This document shows, in pieces, positions 25,338 to 36,903 of a DNA stretch of 64,000 bases. Source of the stretch: an uncultured Eggerthellaceae bacterium (GTDB lineage: Bacteria; Actinomycetota; Coriobacteriia; Coriobacteriales; Eggerthellaceae). A model generated the notes under the pieces. That model saw only the letters and a list, made by a program, of their open reading frames with translations, was not told the origin of the DNA and ran no database searches. The stretch lies in the NCBI GenBank assembly GCA_910589125.1, contig CAJURX010000009.1, forward strand, positions 1 through 64,000, in the 5' to 3' direction. Each line of letters opens with the position of its first letter. Position 1 is the first letter of the stretch. The translations under genes were made by a program, and so were the position numbers.

Positions 25338-26828
25338 CTATCTCGAAGAGGTGAAGATGCGCGCCAGCCGCGAGCGGCCGAACCCAAGGCATATCTCATA
25401 GGGCACCGTGTCCAGCAGATCGGCCATCTCGTCGATGGTGACGACGGCATTGCCGGCCGCACCCACGACCAAGACCTCATCGCCGATCTGCGGGTCCAGC
25501 TTGCCGGTGCTGCGACGCGTGCGCAGGTCGACCTCGAACATGGCCTGATCCATGCAGATAGTGCCCACCTGCGGATGCTTGCTGCCATCCATGATCACAT
25601 CGATCCTGTCAGAGAGTCCGCGCTGATACCCATCCGCATACCCCAGGGGTATGGTGCAGATCTTGGAGAAGCCACCTGAGCGATGCAACAGCCCATAGCT
25701 CACGCCCTCCCCCACCGGGACCGTCTTGACCTGCGTGATGCGCGCATGCACGCTCATGGCGGGGATCAGGTCGATCACGCCATAGGTCTCAGGGCAGGTA
25801 TAGTAGCCATACATGGAGATGCCCAGGCGCACCATGTCGAAATGCACCTCAGGGTAGCGGATGATGGCAGAGGAATTCGCCGCATGCACGATGCCCGGGT
25901 CTATCCCGTATGCGCGCATCTCGGCGATGGTCTCCACGAAGTGCGTGGCCTGGATGTTGAACTCCATCGTATCGGGCGCATCCGCTGTGGCGAAATGGGT
26001 GAACGTGCCCACCAGCTCCAACGCACGATGGAACGAGACGCGCCGCATGAATTCGATGACCTCATCGAAGCGCACCCCGATGCGATTCATGCCCGTGTTC
26101 ACCTTGAGGTGATACGGAGCGCGCAAGCCGATGGAATCAGCTGCCTCGGCGTACTGCACGGCGAACTCAGCCGTATAGACGCTCGGCATGATGCGATAGG
26201 CCAGAAGGAGCGGTATGGTGGCCGATGGCGGCTCTGCCAACACCAGGATGGGCGCTCCGATGCCCGCATCGCGCAGCTCGATCGCCTCATCCACCGTAGC
26301 CACGCCAAGCTGGTCCGCGCCCGCGCTCAAAGCGCTCCGAGCGCAGCGCACAGCACCGTGCCCATACGCGTCCGCCTTGACGACGGCCATGAGCTTCACG
26401 CCTGGCTCCAAGAGCTGCTTCACCGCCAAGGTGTTGTGGTGGATGGCACCCAGGTCGACCTCGATCCATGCCCAGCGCTTGTCCACCTCAGGGATGTCCG
26501 CGAGCGCCTCGTAGTCGAACTGGGGGCCGGATTCGCCGCCCTCGGGCACGCGCAGGTACTTGCGCATGTCAGCAGGGAAGAAGTCATTGGACTTGCCCCA
26601 GAGGCTCTTCTCGGGTCCTGGACCCTGCTCCGGCTTCACGACATTCGGCACCTGCCAGCCGCTCCTGGCTGCTTGCAGCTCCGTATTGCGAAAGCCCCGC
26701 GATCCCGTATCAACATGCAGGGCATCGCGCTCTGCGCGAGAGCGGCGCAGTGCGTCACCCGCAGACACGAATCCCGGGCGCCTCTGTGAGAAGCCCGTGA
26801 AGCCGTTGGGCAGATCCTCGCTCGTCAT
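25338..26828 (-). CDS. alr: Alanine racemase with N-terminal extension
   Basis: PLP enzyme making D-alanine for peptidoglycan. The core starts near residue 119 (AWIEVDLGAIHHN), with the PLP Lys in VVKADAYGHG, MNRIGVRFDE and the second-base Tyr in GVSYGLLHRSG. 496 residues, about 120 longer than usual. The extra N-terminus (FSQRRPGFVSAGDALRRSRA onward) is hydrophilic, without signal peptide or recognised domain. The ATG at 26828 lies four bases after moaB and is preceded by GAGG; an internal ATG at 26567 has no ribosome site, so the extension is probably translated. Confidence 0.9.
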   Translation of the reverse strand: MTSEDLPNGFTGFSQRRPGFVSAGDALRRSRAERDALHVDTGSRGFRNTELQAARSGWQVPNVVKPEQGPGPEKSLWGKSNDFFPADMRKYLRVPEGGESGPQFDYEALADIPEVDKRWAWIEVDLGAIHHNTLAVKQLLEPGVKLMAVVKADAYGHGAVRCARSALSAGADQLGVATVDEAIELRDAGIGAPILVLAEPPSATIPLLLAYRIMPSVYTAEFAVQYAEAADSIGLRAPYHLKVNTGMNRIGVRFDEVIEFMRRVSFHRALELVGTFTHFATADAPDTMEFNIQATHFVETIAEMRAYGIDPGIVHAANSSAIIRYPEVHFDMVRLGISMYGYYTCPETYGVIDLIPAMSVHARITQVKTVPVGEGVSYGLLHRSGGFSKICTIPLGYADGYQRGLSDRIDVIMDGSKHPQVGTICMDQAMFEVDLRTRRSTGKLDPQIGDEVLVVGAAGNAVVTIDEMADLLDTVPYEICLGFGRSRLARIFTSSR

Positions 26829-26832
26829 GACC

Positions 26833-27324
26833 TCAGTGTCCCTCTCTGGCCATCATGGAGACGGCATGGGGCAGCACGCCTTCGATGGCCTCCCAATTCT
26901 CCGTAGCCGCCTTGGTGGAGCCAGGCAGGTTCACGACGATGCACGTGCCGCGCTGCATGCACACCGCTCGCGAGAGCATGGCATAGGGCGTGATGGTCAT
27001 GGAATGCGCGCGCATCCCCTCGGCGATGCCCGGCACCTCTCGCTCGCAGACCGCACGCGTCGCCTCAGGCGTGACATCCCGCGGAGAGAGCCCGCTCCCC
27101 CCGCACGTGAGCACCACGTCCACGCCCTGACCATCAGCAGCCGCCACGATGGCATCCGATATCTGCGCCACATCATCGGTCACGATGACATGGCTTGCCA
27201 CGTCCCAGCCCTTGGCCCGGATGAGGGCTTCGAGCGCATATCCCGCATCATCTTCGGTCAGCGTGCGCGTATCAGAGCACGTGACGATGCCGAAGCGCAC
27301 CATCTTGTCAGACCCCTTGCTCAT
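26833..27324 (-). CDS. MoaB/MogA-type molybdopterin adenylyltransferase
   Basis: Activates molybdopterin by adenylation before metal insertion. 163 residues with RFGIVTCSDTRT near the start, the TCGGSGLSPRDVTPEAT substrate loop around residue 85 and VVNLPGSTKAATENWEAI near the end. AAGGAG before ATG 27324 sets the start. It follows moeA by 11 bases, giving both last steps of cofactor assembly in tandem. MoaB and MogA are hard to tell apart by sequence alone. Confidence 0.92.
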   Translation of the reverse strand: MSKGSDKMVRFGIVTCSDTRTLTEDDAGYALEALIRAKGWDVASHVIVTDDVAQISDAIVAAADGQGVDVVLTCGGSGLSPRDVTPEATRAVCEREVPGIAEGMRAHSMTITPYAMLSRAVCMQRGTCIVVNLPGSTKAATENWEAIEGVLPHAVSMMAREGH

Positions 27325-27335
27325 GATCAGTCTCC

Positions 27336-28583
27336 TTAGAGCACCGTCTCTTCGGGAACGTCCATGAGGATGCATTCCACCTCATCCCCTGCTTGCGCAG
27401 GTACGAGCCCTTCGGGCATCACCACCATGCAGTTCGATCGCTGGATGACGCCGAAGAGCCCTGAGCTCTGATTCTTCGCCGGAGTGACCTCATAGGTCCC
27501 ATCGGCCGCCTTCGCATAGACGGATCTCAAGAGGATGCAGCGCGGATCCTTCTTCTTGACGTCTTGCGTGAGACGCGCGCGGATCCGTGGGAGGTCGAGC
27601 GCACGATAGCCCTGCATCTTGCGAAGCGCCGGGCGGATGAGCATCTGGAACCCGCAATAGGCGGCTGCGGGATTGCCCGGCAATCCGAACACGGGAACGC
27701 CCTCCACGCTGCCGAACGTCTGCGCCTTGCCCGGTCGCATGTTGACCTGCGTCATGTAGACCTCGCCCGCATCGGACACGACCTGCTTGATGAAGTCGAA
27801 ATCCCCATTCGCAGCACCTCCGGTGGTGATGACGAAGTCATGGTCGCGCACCGCCCCTGCGACCGCATGCTGGAGGTCCTCATACGTATCAGGCACGATG
27901 GGCAGCACATGGGGTATGCCGCCAGCCTCTGCCACGCAGGCCGCCATGGCCTGCGAGTTCGATTCGCGGATATGCCCCGGACCTGGCACCTGCTCAGGTG
28001 GCACGAGCTCAGAGCCGGTCGCCATGATGGCCACCCGCGGGCGACGGAACACATCGACCTCCGTCACACCGCAGCTGGCAAGGCAACCCATGCCCGCAGC
28101 CCCGAGCACATCCCCTGCTTGGAGGATGACATCTCCCGCATGCGCCTCTTCTCCTGCAGGCCGGACGTTGGAGCCTACCTTGCACGGCTCTGTGAAGGAC
28201 ACGACCGACCCGGGCTTCCCATCCCCAGAGACGACGCCTACGATCTCATACTTCACGACGGAGTCAGCCGCCTTCGGCAGCTCCGCACCCGTCATGATGC
28301 GCACGCATTCATCCTGGCCGATGGGTCCCTCATAGATGCTGCCCGCACCGATCTCCGCTATCACGCGCAGATGCACCGGCGCATCCTCAGATGCCGCTTC
28401 GATCTGCTCGGCGCAGAGCGCGAACCCGTCCATCGCCGAATGCGCGAACGGCGCCACATCCATATCGCTCGCTGCCGGAGCGGCAGCCACGCGCCCGAGC
28501 GCCTCTAGGAGGGAGACGCGCTCAGATGGCAGCGCCTCCACATGCGCGAGCACCACATGCCGCGCCTCGTTGATGGATATCAT
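27336..28583 (-). CDS. moeA: Molybdopterin molybdenumtransferase
   Basis: Inserts molybdate into adenylated molybdopterin. MISINEARHVVLAHV at the start, PFAHSAMDGFAL, the IMTGAELPKAADSVV block, TGSELVPP and the MogA-like TTGGAANGDFDF loop, then GLPGNPAAAYCGF are all in family order. About 415 residues from ATG 28583, which has AAGGG six bases in front and matches the usual N-terminus. ATG 28610 and 28622 are in-frame alternatives. Implies molybdoenzymes elsewhere in the genome. Confidence 0.93.
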   Translation of the reverse strand: MISINEARHVVLAHVEALPSERVSLLEALGRVAAAPAASDMDVAPFAHSAMDGFALCAEQIEAASEDAPVHLRVIAEIGAGSIYEGPIGQDECVRIMTGAELPKAADSVVKYEIVGVVSGDGKPGSVVSFTEPCKVGSNVRPAGEEAHAGDVILQAGDVLGAAGMGCLASCGVTEVDVFRRPRVAIMATGSELVPPEQVPGPGHIRESNSQAMAACVAEAGGIPHVLPIVPDTYEDLQHAVAGAVRDHDFVITTGGAANGDFDFIKQVVSDAGEVYMTQVNMRPGKAQTFGSVEGVPVFGLPGNPAAAYCGFQMLIRPALRKMQGYRALDLPRIRARLTQDVKKKDPRCILLRSVYAKAADGTYEVTPAKNQSSGLFGVIQRSNCMVVMPEGLVPAQAGDEVECILMDVPEETVL

Positions 28584-28625
28584 CGCATCCCTTGCATTGC
28601 TCTCAGCCATGCTCTGCGCCATCCT

Positions 28626-30931
<2,306 letters not shown>

Positions 30932-30964
30932 CGTCTGCATCTCCTTATTCACCAGCTGCGTTGC

Positions 30965-33900
30965 CTATTGGCCCTGCGAATCGCTCTTGAGCGTGATGGA
31001 CGGAAGGTCGGCCTTGGCAGGCACATCGATGAACATGGTGTCTGCCACCAAGCGCTGACCCTCATTGGTGAACGCATCATTCACGCGATACAGCTCAGCG
31101 CGCACCTTTGCCGGAAGATCGGCATCGGGGGCGATCCAGTACACCCAGCGGCCATCTGCCGTGTCGCCGATGAGCGAGCCCTCGGGCACGTCGGCCAGCA
31201 GGACCTGCTCAGCGTTCAGGATCTCCTCGCCATCGACGATGGTGGAGCCGCCCACGATGGTGCCGTCAGCGTCATAGAGCACGACCACGTTGTACGCCGG
31301 GTTGCCCTTGACCGCACCCGTGAAGATGATGCTGCCAGCAGGGATCTTCTGGTTCGGGTCATCTGCATCCAGCTGGAAGTCAGCGGACAAGGTGCCGATC
31401 GCCTTGATGTCCTCCTGGCCCTGCACTGACGTGAAGTCGATGTTGTCACCAGAGGGCCCGAAGATGTCGATCGCCTTGATGCTGACCTCTGCACCTGCCT
31501 TGCCAGGAGCGGTGATGCGCACGTAGCGAGCGGTCTCAGAGCAGATCCAGTTGTTCGGGCTGCCCTGCTCGTTCTTGCCCGTGAAGAACACATCCGCATA
31601 TCCCTCAGAGCCGATGTCGAACGTGCCCTCCGCCACGGTCGTGAAGTTGATGCCATTCACGCTCGTCTCGATGACGTAGTCGCTCAGCGCTGCGCCGTCC
31701 CCCGGCGTGTACCTGACGGACACCACCGGATTGGTCTTCCTCATGTCGATGAGCACATACGGGTCAGCCGCAGGCGTGCTCCCGCTTGCCACGGTATAGC
31801 CCAGGTAGTCCTTCTCGCCAGCGAGCACGGATTCGATGGGCTTCGGCGCGTTGCCCTCCATCTCAGAGGGGCACTCCGGCTCAGCGACCTCGGCCTCCTT
31901 GCTGACCTGCTCCTGCGTGCCCTCTGCCACCACCATATTGGTGTCCACGCTCCACTCTGTCGGAGCGAAGCGGCCGTTGCCGTCCAGCTTCTTCTGCTCC
32001 GTGACCGCAGCAGCTGAGTAGTTCAGGAACTTGTCGACAGCCTTCACCTCATAGTGCACGGCACGGTTGCCCAAATGCGCTGCATCATCCACGAAGGTGC
32101 CGCCGCCGTTCTCATCAGCGCGAACGAAGCCTACGACCTCCTTCTGGGGCTTGCCGGACGCATAGTAGACGCGCGTCAGCTCATACCCGATGAGCGAGGC
32201 GTTGTACGCAGCATCCTTGGTGCTCATATCCAGCGTGACCTTGCTGTTGCTCTGGCTCAAGGAGACCGCCGTCATATCAACGCCCTTCACCTGAGCAGCG
32301 CTCGGGTTCGCGCGGATCCACTTGACCGCATCGTCGTTCACGTACTGGAGAGCGCGCTCTTCCTTCGGGAACTGAGAGACGTACCTCTCCGTATCCGCGT
32401 TGGGCACGAGGCCCCAGCTGATGAAGAAGTCGCTCAGGTCCTTCTCGGCCGCAGCGCTGGCCAAGCGGATGATGTTCTGGCTCTCGCCTGCGTTGCAGAC
32501 GAGCTCCACCTTGCCCGGCGCCGGAGCCGATCCGGGGTTGCGCGCATATCCATCGACGCGCGCGAAGAAGCGATTCGCCTTGAGCTGGTCATAGGATGAG
32601 TAGAGCGTGTAGACCTCATTGGCATCGTGTGCCAGCATGAGCTGCCAGTACATGGCCAGCTGCGTGGCAACGCCACCGGTCCTGCCCACGGCCCCTGAGG
32701 TGACGCGCTCATAGACCGAATCGTAGGAGAAGCGCGTCGTGCCCTCGTTGACCATCTTGCAGATCTGGGCGAAGTAGTTGTTCGTGACCTCGGCAAGGGC
32801 ATAGCGGCCGTTGTTGATGTTGTGGCCGATCTCGTGCGCTGAGCCCCATCCGAAGTAGAAGCCGTCTCCGCTCTGCTTCGTGCCACCCGGTGCGGTAGCC
32901 GCATCCGAGATGGGTCGCAGGATGGCGAAGTTGCCAGACTCCGGGAAGTCCACGCCGATGTGGTTGCCCGCTGCGTACATGAAGGCGCCCGCGAACATCT
33001 GCATGAGGCGGATGTTCAGGTGCTGCGAGGAGAGCTCGTTGGTCTTCGCCACGCCCTCACCCGGCTCCATCAGGCCCTTGTGCTGATAGAAGAGCTTGAG
33101 CATCTGCTCCGAGCCATCCATGTGCGTGATGAGCGATTCTGCGCGCTCCCTCAGCGTGGAGCCCGTGCAGGACCTGGCCGCTTGCGTGGCAGGGACGGAA
33201 TAGAGCATGGTGTCCGTCATCAGCTCGGTCGCGTTATGGATGCAGTGGCGCTCGTTGTAGTCGCAATCAACGCTCGGGTTGATGGTGTCCTGCTCCACCT
33301 TGTCCACCACCAGCTTGCTCTCTGCAAGGTGCGCCGCCCTGTGCGCATCCTCGCTGCCCTTGGATGCATTCAGCAGGCTCAGGGACTCGTCCAGCTCGGT
33401 GATGTACTGCTCGGCCTTCTGGACGCGCGTCTCATGGTCCGTCACGTTGTGCAGGTCGAGCGTGGCGATGTCATGGCCGCCCATCACGCGGATGTACCAC
33501 TCCTCATTCGGGTCATTGCCCACGTACTGCGCATAGAGCGGGCCGCCATGCTCCTTGCCCTTGACCTGGATCTTCTCAGGGACAGAGTAGACGATGCGCT
33601 TGTTGGCCTGGAACGTCCCGCCATAGCTGGGAGCATCGCTTGACTCCGGATACTGCTGGCCGATGTAGATCTGCACGCTGGAGTTGGTCCTGGAGTTGCG
33701 CTTGGAGGCGTACAGCACGAGCTGATCGCCCGCAGCAGCCACCTTGCCGAGCGGCTGCCAAGAGTTCAGGCCTCCCATGCCCAGATTCTTGCCGCTATCC
33801 GCCGCACTGGAGATATCCGTATGCACCCGGATCAGCTCAGAGAGGCCGGCCTTCTCGTCAGCCAGGAGCTGCCTGGCGAAGTCGATGTCCATCTGCACGA

Positions 33901-36625
33901 CCGTCTTGAACGGATAGTAGTTGCCATCCGCATCCGCCGTGTTCAGGCGCGTCTCAAGGGCGCTGATGCGTGCCTCGTCCACGCCGTCAGCAAGCTTGAT
34001 GTGCATCTCGTCAGCGTAGAGCGCGTTCACATCGTCTTCGATGCTGTCATAGCCATGGAAGCGCATCTCGGCGATGTCGATCAAGCGGACATGGCGCTCC
34101 ATGCCGATGAGGACCTTGTCGGCACGCAGGCCGCCGTCGATCTTGACGAGCGTGTAGGTCCTGCCGTTCGCGCACTTCTGCTGCGTGAACGAGACTCCTG
34201 AGACGGGCTGCCATGCAGAGCCACCCGTGGATGCATGCACCCGCACGCCGCTGTAGTCGATGTTCTGGGACGATGCCGCATAGGAGATGAATCCGATCTC
34301 CTTCACGCCGTCGAAGGTGACCTCGACGCCGTGCTTGCCGGCATTGTAGGCTGAGCCGAAGTCCCAGTCCTCCTTCTTGGCATAGGAGGTGTAATCGTCA
34401 TCGAACAGGCCGAGCGCCGTGCCTGCATTGCCGTCGATCGCGCTGTCCACCATGGATGCGCTGATGACGCGCGCGGTCGTAATGCCCGTGAGGTAGCGCC
34501 CGTTGGCATCCTTCTTGTTCACCAGCTTGTAGTTCGGCAGCTCCGCAGGGGCGATGGTGGTGGTCTCTGCGCTCACGATCTGGGACGGATCGCTCTTGCC
34601 GATCTCATTCACACCTGAGACGAACACCTCATAGGTGGTCCTGTCCTCAAGCCCGCTGATCTGGCAGCTGCTCGAGGTGATGCCGGACTTCTCGGTCCAG
34701 GTCGCGTCACCCTCCTTGCGATACGAGACGATGTAGGTGTCCGTATCGGTCATGGCCTTCCAGCCGACGTTGATCATCTTGTAGCCACCTGAGACCTTCA
34801 CGCTCTCGGGCCTATCCGGGCGCTTGGTGGCCTTGGGCGTGACGGTGACGGCATTGCTCCAGCCGCTGCGCCATTCGCCATTGGTGGACTGCACCTTCAC
34901 CGTGTAGGTGTGGTTGTTCTCCACCTTGCCCTTGTTGCCATGCTTGAAGGACGTCACCTGCATGGTGGTGTTCTTGGTGGACATGATCTGCTCTTTGCCG
35001 TTCTCCGACACAGAGACCTCATATCCCGTTACATTGGGCTCGGCGTTCCAGCTGACCGTGAACTCCTTGCTGCCCGGCGTTGCCGTGACGTTCGTCGGGA
35101 TGTTGAGCTCGGGAGGTGCGATGAGGTCCTCCGTGCCATTCAGGAACTCGACCGAGGAGATCTCAGCCAGGTTGAGCTTGCCATCAGAGGCATTGGTCTT
35201 GGTCACCTTGATGGTGACCTTCTTGATGGCGATCTTGCTGCCGAAGTCGATGATGATGTTGCCAGAGCCGTCGATGGTGGCCTTGGCAGATGCCGCATAG
35301 GCCTTCTCGGGTGCGAGCCCCAGGAATGCCGCCATCTGCACGAGCGCGCTCGCGATGCCCGTAGGGGCGAACTCAGCATCGAGGGTCTGCTCATTGCCCG
35401 CCTCATCAAGGTAGGTGACCTCGACGGTGCCCTCCGTGACCGCGTGGGGATGGAGCTGGGAGATGCCATCATCGGTCCTGCTCAGAGGCGGCTTGATGGT
35501 GATGCAGCCGACCTGCTCGCCATTGAGCTGATCATGGAGGTTGTCCAGCACGATGGTGGCAGGGTTGTCAACGCTGATGGGCTGATCGTTGGTAGTGACC
35601 ATCTTGAGGGAGGCGTTCTCATCAGGATTGCCCACCACTTCGCTGACATCCACGATCTGGCTGTCAGCAGGGATGGTGATGTTGTCGCTGACGGTGACGC
35701 CCGTGACGCGCGGCTTCGGTGTCACGTTGGAAGAGACCTGATCGCGGCCGTAACCCTCTGCCAGGACCTGGAGGTCAGCGAGCGTGATGCCGTCCGCGCC
35801 CGTCAGGTCGCAGCGCGGGTTCGCTGCAGCATCTGCGCCAGATTCCAGCGCACCGATGAGCGCATCCACGTCATCATCGTTGATGGCGCTATCCCCCGTC
35901 ACATCACCGTAGTAGATGATGCCCGTCTGGGTGCTGCTCTCAGCGCGATCGAAGGTGTTGAGCTTCACCGTGTAGGCGCGGGGGACATCCGCATCCACAT
36001 GGATGGCCTGCGCATAGGTGGCATAGCCGTCCGCTTCGATGGCGAGCTCGTAGTCACCAGGCTCGACGTTCACATAGGTATAGGACCCGCGATAGCCAGC
36101 GCCGGCCGCCGCGGGCTTGATGTACTGGAAGCCACGCCCTGACAGGGAGATGTCGAATTGGGGAGGCTCGCCCGTATCGAAGGGCTTGGCATCCGTGATA
36201 TCCACATGGATGATGCTCTTGGCAACAGCGCCCTCACCCCCCCCATCGGATTCGGAGGGCAGCTTCGTGGAACCGGAGCCGTCGCCCTCGGTGCTGCCAT
36301 CAGCATCGTCTGCCGGAGCCGACCCGTCATCGCTGGCCTGCTCCTCAGACGACGTGCCCTCTTGGGTGCCCTCATCATTCGTGGCGCCCTCCTCAGATGG
36401 CGCATCCCCTGCGCCGTCGGCGGAAGGAGCATCCTCACCAGGCACGGGTTGAGCACCATCCTGCGCCTGCTCCTCCTGGACGGGGTCGCCCGCGTCCAGC
36501 TCATCTGCGAATGCGGGGATGCCGAACATGGAGACCGAAAGCGCCAAAGCCGTGAAGGCTGAGACCGCTTTGCGGGCACATGAGGTCATCATCGCATTCC
36601 GCTCTTTCATCGTGGTCCGTTTCAT
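30965..36625 (-). CDS. Secreted dockerin-like and M60-type metallopeptidase multidomain protein
   Basis: 1886 residues. Signal peptide ending AFADEL (about 1-41); acidic Ser/Asp/Glu linker to about 130; a carboxypeptidase-regulatory/PEGA-like beta domain (about 140-225); a dockerin-like pair (240-294; GDVTGDSAINDDDVDALI, then CDLTGADGITLADLQVL); two FN3 domains (about 505-690); a discoidin-like domain (about 695-865); an M60/enhancin-type centre with HEIGH at 1264-1268 and Glu1279; and a second discoidin-like domain (about 1600-1730). Characterised M60 relatives cleave O-glycosylated mucin-type proteins. No anchor is present at the C-terminus. AAGGGG precedes ATG 36625. Likely partner: the LSRTG protein just downstream. 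Confidence 0.8.
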   Translation of the reverse strand: MKRTTMKERNAMMTSCARKAVSAFTALALSVSMFGIPAFADELDAGDPVQEEQAQDGAQPVPGEDAPSADGAGDAPSEEGATNDEGTQEGTSSEEQASDDGSAPADDADGSTEGDGSGSTKLPSESDGGGEGAVAKSIIHVDITDAKPFDTGEPPQFDISLSGRGFQYIKPAAAGAGYRGSYTYVNVEPGDYELAIEADGYATYAQAIHVDADVPRAYTVKLNTFDRAESSTQTGIIYYGDVTGDSAINDDDVDALIGALESGADAAANPRCDLTGADGITLADLQVLAEGYGRDQVSSNVTPKPRVTGVTVSDNITIPADSQIVDVSEVVGNPDENASLKMVTTNDQPISVDNPATIVLDNLHDQLNGEQVGCITIKPPLSRTDDGISQLHPHAVTEGTVEVTYLDEAGNEQTLDAEFAPTGIASALVQMAAFLGLAPEKAYAASAKATIDGSGNIIIDFGSKIAIKKVTIKVTKTNASDGKLNLAEISSVEFLNGTEDLIAPPELNIPTNVTATPGSKEFTVSWNAEPNVTGYEVSVSENGKEQIMSTKNTTMQVTSFKHGNKGKVENNHTYTVKVQSTNGEWRSGWSNAVTVTPKATKRPDRPESVKVSGGYKMINVGWKAMTDTDTYIVSYRKEGDATWTEKSGITSSSCQISGLEDRTTYEVFVSGVNEIGKSDPSQIVSAETTTIAPAELPNYKLVNKKDANGRYLTGITTARVISASMVDSAIDGNAGTALGLFDDDYTSYAKKEDWDFGSAYNAGKHGVEVTFDGVKEIGFISYAASSQNIDYSGVRVHASTGGSAWQPVSGVSFTQQKCANGRTYTLVKIDGGLRADKVLIGMERHVRLIDIAEMRFHGYDSIEDDVNALYADEMHIKLADGVDEARISALETRLNTADADGNYYPFKTVVQMDIDFARQLLADEKAGLSELIRVHTDISSAADSGKNLGMGGLNSWQPLGKVAAAGDQLVLYASKRNSRTNSSVQIYIGQQYPESSDAPSYGGTFQANKRIVYSVPEKIQVKGKEHGGPLYAQYVGNDPNEEWYIRVMGGHDIATLDLHNVTDHETRVQKAEQYITELDESLSLLNASKGSEDAHRAAHLAESKLVVDKVEQDTINPSVDCDYNERHCIHNATELMTDTMLYSVPATQAARSCTGSTLRERAESLITHMDGSEQMLKLFYQHKGLMEPGEGVAKTNELSSQHLNIRLMQMFAGAFMYAAGNHIGVDFPESGNFAILRPISDAATAPGGTKQSGDGFYFGWGSAHEIGHNINNGRYALAEVTNNYFAQICKMVNEGTTRFSYDSVYERVTSGAVGRTGGVATQLAMYWQLMLAHDANEVYTLYSSYDQLKANRFFARVDGYARNPGSAPAPGKVELVCNAGESQNIIRLASAAAEKDLSDFFISWGLVPNADTERYVSQFPKEERALQYVNDDAVKWIRANPSAAQVKGVDMTAVSLSQSNSKVTLDMSTKDAAYNASLIGYELTRVYYASGKPQKEVVGFVRADENGGGTFVDDAAHLGNRAVHYEVKAVDKFLNYSAAAVTEQKKLDGNGRFAPTEWSVDTNMVVAEGTQEQVSKEAEVAEPECPSEMEGNAPKPIESVLAGEKDYLGYTVASGSTPAADPYVLIDMRKTNPVVSVRYTPGDGAALSDYVIETSVNGINFTTVAEGTFDIGSEGYADVFFTGKNEQGSPNNWICSETARYVRITAPGKAGAEVSIKAIDIFGPSGDNIDFTSVQGQEDIKAIGTLSADFQLDADDPNQKIPAGSIIFTGAVKGNPAYNVVVLYDADGTIVGGSTIVDGEEILNAEQVLLADVPEGSLIGDTADGRWVYWIAPDADLPAKVRAELYRVNDAFTNEGQRLVADTMFIDVPAKADLPSITLKSDSQGQ

Positions 36626-36664
36626 CGCTTGCCCCTTGTGAACGAAAGTACACAGAACAGACGG

Positions 36665-36694
36665 ATTATATACGGATCGGTAACGGTTTTTGAA
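36665..36694 (-). promoter_or_regulatory. Promoter of the dockerin/M60-type operon
   Basis: On the minus strand TTCAAA (36694-36689), an 18-base spacer and a perfect TATAAT (36670-36665), 40 bases upstream of the ATG at 36625. Confidence 0.55.
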
Positions 36695-36758
36695 CCCCTA
36701 GAGATGCCCAACGACGTCCGAATATGAGACGACGGATATCGGGCGCGGGGCGGGAACC

Positions 36759-36784
36759 CGCATCCTCGACCACGCACGGATGCG
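36759..36784 (-). terminator. Distal hairpin after the activase gene
   Basis: CGCATCC (36759-36765) pairs with GGATGCG (36778-36784) around a 12-base loop. Lies between the first hairpin and the promoter of the next operon. Confidence 0.35.
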
Positions 36785-36816
36785 AAGGTAGAGGACACTA
36801 GTGCGCGCCTGCGAAA

Positions 36817-36835
36817 GCATCCCCGTGCGGGGTGC
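36817..36835 (-). terminator. Hairpin after the activase gene
   Basis: GCA-T-CCCC pairs with GGGGTGC around GTGC (bulged T). It lies about 70 bases past the activase stop on the minus strand. Confidence 0.4.
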
Positions 36836-36903
36836 CACAGACGGCAGCGCACCCCCTTCAACCAAACGCAGATCCGCGAGATGACGCGACCGTCAGAGCG
36901 CCC

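Larger units (their letters stand above)
36626..36903. other. Intergenic region with promoter and terminator hairpins
   Basis: 278 bp separating the activase gene from the M60-type gene, both on the minus strand. It holds two hairpins after the activase stop (36817-36835 and 36759-36784) and the promoter of the surface operon (36665-36694). No gene is seen. Confidence 0.5.
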
